Source of the DNA: Topomyia yanbarensis
Lineage: Eukaryota > Arthropoda > Insecta > Diptera > Culicidae
Reading direction: 5' to 3'
NCBI RefSeq assembly: GCF_030247195.1
Contig: NC_080671.1
Coordinates: 300,835,934 to 300,899,933 of the forward strand
Length of the DNA stretch: 64,000 nt
The number at the start of each line of letters is the position of its first letter. Position 1 is the stretch's first letter. Below are positions 57,544 through 64,000 of this stretch, piece by piece. Made by a program: the position numbers and the translations under genes. The notes below the pieces were generated by a model, which saw only the letters and a list, made by a program, of their open reading frames with translations, had not been told where the DNA came from and did not search any database.

Positions 57544-58932
57544 TGTCAGATATCTATAGAGTACGTCTCCTGAATAAGTTTTACAGCGACACAGAGCATT
57601 TTAACACCATTATAAATACCTCAGGCGAGCTATTTCGAACGTTTAAATTGGCTGAGTTTTATGTATGTCAGCTGGAGGAAAACAAAACCCCAATTAGTGT
57701 GTGTGAAAGGAATTGTATAGAACTCTACAGCGACAAGGTCTACCCCAAAAAGTGTAGGTAGACTTCAATTGGACAAAAAAATGATTAGAACGGGAATTTG
57801 AAAAATATTTAATCCTTTTGTGTTGTTGGACATACAAAACGGCGATGAACACGGTATGGATTTTAGTTGCATTTCTCGCTCACTTGTTTATGTACTTTCT
57901 CACATTTACAATTAAGTGGCCACATTCCTCCCACAGCTCCGACAGGTGTAATTTCTGCGCTGGCCTATGTAGAGCACTCTTTCGGCGTGTGCTTGCCGTT
58001 ACGGAAGAACGAACAAATCAGGTGCACCCTGACGATGCCAAATTTCTCCATTTCCTCGCTAGTGCAATAACTACATTACATGTTACAAACGCCGCCGAAC
58101 CCTCATACAGCAGCTAATTATTTTCGAAAGCTGCTTTCAGATTTGGCCTAGCACGGAAGAAGTTGACATCAAAGTGGATCCAGAGTTAGTACACGAGGAC
58201 GCGGACGATGAGCGATCAGATATCGAAAACCCAGTGGAAGATGCTGATGAATTAAACTTTTTCCTTTGGAACCAAAAACCGAAATGCGCATCAAGGGAGA
58301 GAATGGGAAGATTTACGTTATTAGCGGGATGGGATAGGAAAAAACTGAAATGGGAGATTTGCAGAGCGTTTTCGTCGATTTATGGATCCGGATCGCAAGA
58401 TGAAACAAAATAGTTCGAAGGGAGAAAAGGGATCTGCTGGTTTGCCGCTAAAGAAGGATCGTTCATTACCCATTCGGAACCGATGTACATATTGTAATAA
58501 AATGTGCGAATACTGCGACCGAGGATTCACTCAATCCTACAATCTGACGGTGCACCTGCGAACCCAACACAACCAGCTAATGGTATAGAACGCGAAGTCG
58601 ACGTGCTGCCTGAGCACAAATGTCGAGTATGTAGCAAGGTCAACCGATCGGCGAAAAGTTTACGGCTGCACGAGAAGTTGCATGCCACCGGGAAAATGTT
58701 CGATTGTCGCAATTGTGGTAAAAAGTATAACACATATGTGTCCAAATGCAAGGCTTCTAATACCGACGTCAAGGAAAAGATGTGCTCGTGTAAAATCCAC
58801 AGCCAAACATTCAAGCATCAGAAAAGCGGGGTGTACCACATGAGCAACAAAACCAAACACAAACGGTTCGACAGAGGTTTTGAGAGATCTGGAGACGGAC
58901 GAAGGAGAGGAGATTTGCCGAAGCTAAAATAA
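57544..58932 (+). pseudogene. C2H2 zinc-finger gene, right copy (degenerate)
   Basis: Plus strand: the N-terminal piece from ATG 57543 (SDIYRVRLLNKFYSDTEHF, 57543-57761), a 150-bp arm-specific insertion, the acidic segment VDPELVHEDADDERSDIENP (58174 on), QKPKCASRERMGRFTLLAGW, then CTYCNK / CEYCDRGFTQSYNLTVHLRT (about 58480-58570), and in another frame HKCRVCSKVNRSAKSLRLHEK and FDCRNCGKKYNTYVSKCKAS, ending GDLPKLK at 58932. Two finger blocks present in the left copy between CTYCNK and CEYCDRG are deleted. Frameshifts near 58400 and 58560 keep it from being one protein. Confidence 0.65.
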
Positions 58933-59902
58933 CTTTCTCGTTCCCAAATTGTTAAAGCTACCAAGCACAACACCGGGCAACTTGAGCAATTTTTCCTGAG
59001 CATGTTTTTGGCAAGTGGTGAGGATAGTGTACGCGTTTATTGGGTAGTAATTGGCGCACCAACATTAGTAGCGTAAATATCCAGCGCCAGACGCAGGTTC
59101 CGTTTGATGGGATCGAAGGAATCGCTATCGACAGACTCTTCATCCTCTAGACTTCCATGAGCTCATTCAGTACTTTATGATAAAATAACAATAGTCAACA
59201 CAGGCTACGGTCCGACCAGGATGTAGAATTGAACTAGATACATTCGACAATAATACCACGCAAGACTGACAGTATACTCAACTGCTGTATGCTTTTCAAG
59301 AGTAGCTGATTCTTGGTGAACTATCGGAAAGGATCCGAAAGAAATGGCATTTGCTTACATTTCAGCATGTATCAAACAATTGAATTCAAATAGTTTGTAC
59401 CTTTCCGATTTATTTGAGGCATGATTTTCCTGGAAAGACAAATACCAACAATATCAAAATAACGCCGAATTTTTTTTAACGTGGCGAATAAATTATTTAA
59501 AGTCACGTAAATAAAACAATCAATCAATCAGCCGAATTTCAAACCTTAACTTTTTTTCGTTTTGACAACAAATTCTGTCAAAACAAATCAGTTTCGCGTA
59601 CGGCGTATTTTGCTATCCTGGATGAGCAAAGCACGTTTGTCAAACTTCTCCAACAACAAGTTTGACAAACTTCTCCATCGACAAGTTTGACAAACTGCAG
59701 CGTTACGCTGTTTGAAGTTTTGATAAACTGGTCAGTACACTGTTTGACAAATAGACAAATAATCTCTTTGACAAACACGAATGAAAAATTTGGCAAACTG
59801 TGTTTGATCAAATATTTGAAGAGCCAGTACACAGCAGTTCAAATTTATTTCACGAAAGATGTCAAATATGTGACGTTATTACAAACAGTGTACTGGTAGC
59901 TT

Positions 59903-60840
59903 ATTATTCGAAATGGGGCTTTGCTGTTAAAAAAAATACATCCAGAAAAATTAATCAATTATGTTCATAATGAATCAGTGGAAACAGAAAAAACCGTCGA
60001 GGACTGCCTTCATTTCAGTTTGATTTTTTTAGTAATTTAGGTAAATTATGAATGGGGCAATAGATGTTGGTACTGTTCTTTGCCGTGTTCGAGCGTCGTC
60101 CAGTTTCCAGCATGTTCAGTTTTTTGTATGTCTGTATCCGCTGGCCTTGAAGGACCAACGAAGCGCTGTACGTAATATTAACAGTGACATCCTGGGCCTG
60201 TCTGTACAGAAATTTCCGACCAGTTTCTTTATGGTAGTACCCCTAAACGTTGGGCGTGATTTGAATCACATCAGACTGACACGACGTTTAGCTTGATGTG
60301 CTTGGGGAGGTGGTCATCATGCTCGACTATCTTGATTTCAGCATCCTGTTTAACAGGATTTTGATGTTCCAGAGAATTTTGTTGCTTCAACAGGGAAACA
60401 AAGGCAAACGTTTTCTTGTAGTGGGCAGCGATGTTCAGGCGACGTTATCGTTATGGTTGTGGAAGTTGGCACAAGAAGATTTGTATGTCTTGCACTGACC
60501 CGCTACGAGGTCTACGGTCTTGAAATCGCAGAATTTGCATTTGATTGGATTCCTCTGGATTCCTTGACGTCCAGTTATTGCGCCGTGCTACTGACAATGT
60601 ACCCCCGTTGTTTGTAATCTGGGTCCAGATTTGTTGGGAGTTGTTGCGAGTTTTTGAGTCAATTTAACTGACTCGAAATCCATTCCGCTGTTAAGTCGGA
60701 TCCGGCAGTGTACCACATGTTTCGGACTATCTACATCTAGGGGCAGATCACTTCTGATGCATTTTAAAAAATCAGCGAAATTAAATGCATTTCTTTCCAT
60801 CAAAATTGAAATTCATAATGTGCTTTGCGTTGCGTGCAAT
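59903..60840 (-). other. No firm gene; cysteine/histidine-rich coding-like piece on the minus strand
   Basis: The minus strand around 60560-60460 reads NPIKCKFCDFKTVDLVAGQC followed by KTYKSSCANFHNHND, a zinc-binding-like pattern faintly like FLYWCH fingers, and downstream KTFAFVSLLKQQNSLEHQNP. Stops separate the pieces. I do not assign a family. Confidence 0.3.
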
Positions 60841-61012
60841 AGACTTATCCCGCTGCGTTAGTATTGTGTCGTTTTGACGCTTAAATTGGGAGGAAAACAA
60901 ATCATTTGCACTGCGAATTGGGAGGAAAACAAACCGCTTGTGGGCTTAAGGGGAGGGCGGTAGTATAAAAATGCGAGATCTCGGTGTGCGTTTTTTAAAC
61001 GTCAGATATCTC
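60841..61012 (+). promoter_or_regulatory. Third copy of the zinc-finger gene upstream region
   Basis: It repeats AGACTTATCCCGCTGCGTTAG, the GGGAGGAAAACAAA word (twice here, 60887 and 60919), GGGCTTAAGGGGAGGGCGGT and AGTATAAAAATGCGAG. The matching gene body does not follow; CAGATATCTCAATG breaks off near 61012. Confidence 0.55.
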
Positions 61013-61962
61013 AATGTATTTTGCGTTGTGTGTAAGACGTCAAAGCCCGCACAAAAACTTGTCCTACATTCAACAAAACGTCGAACAAAGTGAATCAGCG
61101 TAGGACGTTTGTTGAACAAACTTTTCTGCGGGGTAGTGAAAAGTTGATGCAAAACTGGAAATTAAATGCATTTTTTCTAATTTTATGCAAATTTGTTATA
61201 CATTCCTAGAGTGATCTGCCCCTAGATCTACATACATCAACCATTTCTTGCCGAGATATTCACCGTTTTTACACGTTTTACTGAACTTTAAATAAATTCC
61301 TCTGTAAGACTTTGGGTTTGTTTTGTTGTCGCTTTAGTTTTCCCTTCGTAGCCACGGTAACTATTTGAAATAAATAACAGATTCCAATTCCAAAGAGTTG
61401 CTAGTGTCATGCATTTTCTCATGTCAACGCTTTTTCTTGAAAAGGGCGATACTAGCAGTGACACCATTCACAGAAAATCAACAGTGAATATTTCAAGGCT
61501 TGGTTTTATTTCCTATTTAAGAACTATTGTGTTTTTTACATCCTAGATTGCATGATTCAGTGATCGAAACCCAAAACTGCATAAAGTATTTAAAATTATT
61601 AAATTAAAATTTGTTTTTGCTATTTAAATCGACAAAATTATAGTATCGCCCCTTTGGCGATTGTTTACTTTTTCGGTCCCACCTATCAGCATTGAAGTAT
61701 CGCCCTTATGTTTTTTTACAATAACTACCGTATTACACCACCGATTTCGTCCGGGTTTTTCAAGAGCGATCATTGTTACTATTTACAGCTGGTATCAGCT
61801 TGATTATCCAAAAAAAATCGAAAAAAAACAGTTTCGCCTCTAAACTACTAGCAAAATAAGTATCGCCCTCCTTGTTTGCATGGAGCGTGGAGGGCGAAAC
61901 TTTAAATAAACAAACAAAAATACAGTTTCGCCCGATGTATTTTTTGCTGTAGTTTAAAGCTA
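61013..61962. other. No gene; scattered TATCGCCC/GGGCGATA words
   Basis: At least six occurrences of (T/G)(T/A)TCGCCC or its complement occur between 61445 and 61935 in otherwise AT-rich DNA. A palindrome around 61065-61120 (GTCCTAC ... GTAGGAC) is also seen. Confidence 0.4.
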
Positions 61963-62460
61963 AGTATGCACCTCCTGCGAAATGAAATTTCCTATACAAA
62001 ACCTATGCATAAAAAACGTCGCGAAATGTTCGCGAAAAAAAATTTTCGTTTCCATTTCGTAAGCGGTACGCAGCTCTCGCGAAAACGATAACGAAAAATA
62101 AAGTTAGCTGAGACACGGTTCGACCAACGATAAGTCTCATAATACTTCCGCGAGACGGCGCTGCTTTCTATGCGCTGTCACCAAGGCAAACTTTTTCCTT
62201 GCGAAATAATGGTCAGCGGTATTATTTCGCACGGAGGCTCGCGAAATTTTGACAGGTTGCAATGAAAAAATAAGAATTGGTAATTTTTTGTATTTTTTTC
62301 ATCGCAACCTGTCAATATTTCGTAGTTTAGAAATTCAATATATCGAATTTGAATGGTAAGTTTAAAAATATTACTGGAAATGTGATTGTTTCTAGTTTCA
62401 AACAATTAAATTTAAATAATTAATATTATTTGCAGCACACCCGAACAAAGCAAATCAGCT
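61963..62460 (+). repeat. R3 dispersed repeat, copy 2
   Basis: Matches 49275-49960 in order and orientation and lacks the 174-bp MITE, providing its empty site (GCGGTATTATTTCGC near 62216-62230). It ends near GCACACCCGAACAAAGC. Confidence 0.7.
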
Positions 62461-64000
62461 CAACTAATCTTTTCTCAACATCCTGGATCTGGCAATCCGC
62501 CAATCAACATTAAATCGATGCAACCGCAGCAGTACCAACAACTCCAAATCCAGTAATAGCCAACAACCCCTCAAAAAAGGACCACATAGCAATTACTGCT
62601 CAAACGAACAACAGGAGTTTACGAACACATCGGAAAACATTTCATCGGCACATTAAAACTTGTCTGCCACTATTTTTACCAGCGGTTGCCTTCTTGATTT
62701 AGAGAAATCGGAGTCATGCACAAAAGTCATTCCAGCCTTGGTTCCTACCAGTTCCTTGCATGAAAATATCACTGCCTCCACAGTGCTCGTGATTCCATTC
62801 CAGCAGCAGCAAGCAATCACTATTCGAGTGCTTATCGCCAACATTTCACAGCAAGTTCAGCAGCAGAACCACCTTCAACCATAACATCAGAAAATTAAGA
62901 TTTCCTCCAGACCATGACCATCATCCTAAAGGTCGGTAGCAATAACGTTCAACCGACGATACAACCTGGTCAGCAACCGCAATTAGTGCAATAGATCCAA
63001 GCCAAATGTAAAAGACCATTGACCAACTGCAAAAAAGATAGCAACAGCACATTCTAGCACAGTAGCAGCAGCATACTATACTGTACCATGCGGTGTGCAG
63101 GAGGACTTTTTTATTCAGTTGGTGCGGCAAGGTGAGACATTTTTATTACCTTTTTTATTTCGAAAGGATCAGTACCGTGTTTAGTACATTGTAATGTAAT
63201 ACCCTATCCTTCTTTAAAAAGCTCGAGTTCACTCATTTACGGATATTTTTTATTATGATTTTTTTCAGATCGAACACCAACAACATAATATCATGGTAAT
63301 CACCCAGCAAGAGAACGCAGTGATAATGGGTCAACAGAAAACACAACATCAATATGCTCGGAATGGACTTTCTCTTTCGGTATGTATTTACCAGTAGCAT
63401 CCCTCCTCCAAACATTCCTTTGCATACCTAGATGTCCTTTTCAATTCACAGAACAAACATAATGGCACGTCATGTTCAATCGGCTAACCGTTTGGAATAA
63501 GCGCTCATCATCGGTTTCATGGCAGGGAAGTGAGCAGGCAAAAGAAGGCATCGTTTTTTCCGCAAGGTTGCTCTGGTCAAAATTTCAGCGAATTGCAAGG
63601 AATAAACCACCCGAGGGACAGTACCCGTGCTGATTCAGGACGATTTCCCATACTTTGTACCTTGCTATTGAATTTTAATACCCGATCGAAACGATGGCAA
63701 GCGCTGCTGATAGCTGGGTCAAAAAGACGACGGATCAAGAAATTTCTGCACTCGGTGTTTTTTTGTTATAACCTATTTTTGAAGCGATCATTGGGATGGG
63801 ATTTGAATTTTTCTTTTTAATACAAATAGGTTAGCGAACTGAGTACATATCACCAAGGATAAGGATTCAGAGCCGGCGGCTGGCAGTCCAGAGAAAAAGA
63901 ATGCGGAAAAACCTAGTCCACCGGCAGTAGAACCAAAGCTGCACCTGATGTTTGGAGTTCGGTAGCTACGGAAATTCTGACTCTAGCAGCTCCAGAAGAA
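62461..64000 (+). pseudogene. Degenerate glutamine-rich protein-coding sequence, runs off the window
   Basis: Plus-strand pieces in shifting frames: HPGSGNPPINIKSMQPQQYQ (62480-62540), SNNVQPTIQPGQQPQLVQ (about 62937-62990), QEDFFIQLVRQGETF (about 63100-63140), HQQHNIMVITQQENAVIMGQ (about 63275-63335), and KDKDSEPAAGSPEKKNAEKP (about 63858-63915). CAG/CAA-rich codons and intron-like gaps (63132-63269, 63383-63450) suggest a transcription-factor-like gene decayed by stops. Not identified. It follows R3 copy 2 directly, as sequence at 49961 follows R3 copy 1. Confidence 0.4.

Larger units (their letters stand above)
56347..59902. repeat. Inverted duplication, right arm
   Basis: This is the reverse-complement partner of 45311-49274. 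Specific to this arm are a 935-bp hAT element (56481-57415) and about 150 bp at 57859-58008. Specific losses are the foldback MITE and the 46862-47934 block. Confidence 0.85.

Noticed and set aside
63530..63820. 96-aa open frame as an intact small gene
   Set aside because: It lies within a run of broken glutamine-rich coding pieces and ends in low-quality frame; best read as part of that pseudogene region.

Overview
The window looks like repeat-dense euchromatin from a culicine mosquito (Aedes-like). The evidence is an I-clade non-LTR retrotransposon with CCHC gag and RNase H, Penelope-like, copia and hAT/piggyBac/Tc1-like relics nested in one another, short GT-AG introns of 53-60 bp, and odorant-receptor and C2H2 zinc-finger relics. 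Very few lines of open sequence are intact host genes. Most of the DNA is dispersed repeat, satellite-like blocks and pseudogenes. The species is an inference; no sequence search was possible.

Region 1 (1-14819): a near full-length I element (ORF1 310-1623; ORF2 1616-5276, broken by one frameshift near 2380; A-tail near 5588), followed by a CpG-rich satellite-like block (R1, 5641-7157) and by a Penelope-like element (PLE). A 5.2-kb segment running from inside the I-element RT (3158) to inside the PLE (8370) is tandemly repeated (8371-13597) with about six differences. After the second copy the PLE continues as a 684-bp inverted repeat around a 124-bp spacer (13327-14819). The minus strand there encodes a GIY-YIG endonuclease end.

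Region 2 (14820-26190): an unrecognised acidic ORF (15005-16024), AT-rich sequence, a possible LTR (18784-19454), several MITE-like inverted-repeat elements (one with a 7-bp target duplication), an unprocessed pseudogene resembling the proteasome adaptor ECM29 (23460-25124), and an 8-bp microsatellite.

Region 3 (26190-35847): minus-strand copies of R1 broken up by at least five younger insertions, including a textbook hAT MITE with an 8-bp target duplication (26357-26616).

Region 4 (35848-44624): the most gene-like locus. It is a six-coding-exon gene for a zinc-finger protein of about 1078 aa with a P-element/THAP9-like transposase layout. Its third large exon is split by a 329-bp MITE inserted at TA. 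A NUP153-like pseudogene, a copia fragment lacking the YVDD box and a short zinc-finger gene fragment follow.

Region 5 (45311-59902): a large inverted duplication. Two copies of a C2H2 zinc-finger gene with its TATA-containing upstream region face each other across a 7-kb spacer. Each arm has acquired different insertions, so each arm supplies the empty site for the other. The spacer holds R2 and R3 repeats, odorant-receptor-like relics, a tRNA-like palindrome and a second 380-bp-arm palindrome.

Region 6 (59903-64000): a third copy of the zinc-finger upstream region, a second R3 copy and a glutamine-rich pseudogene running off the end.
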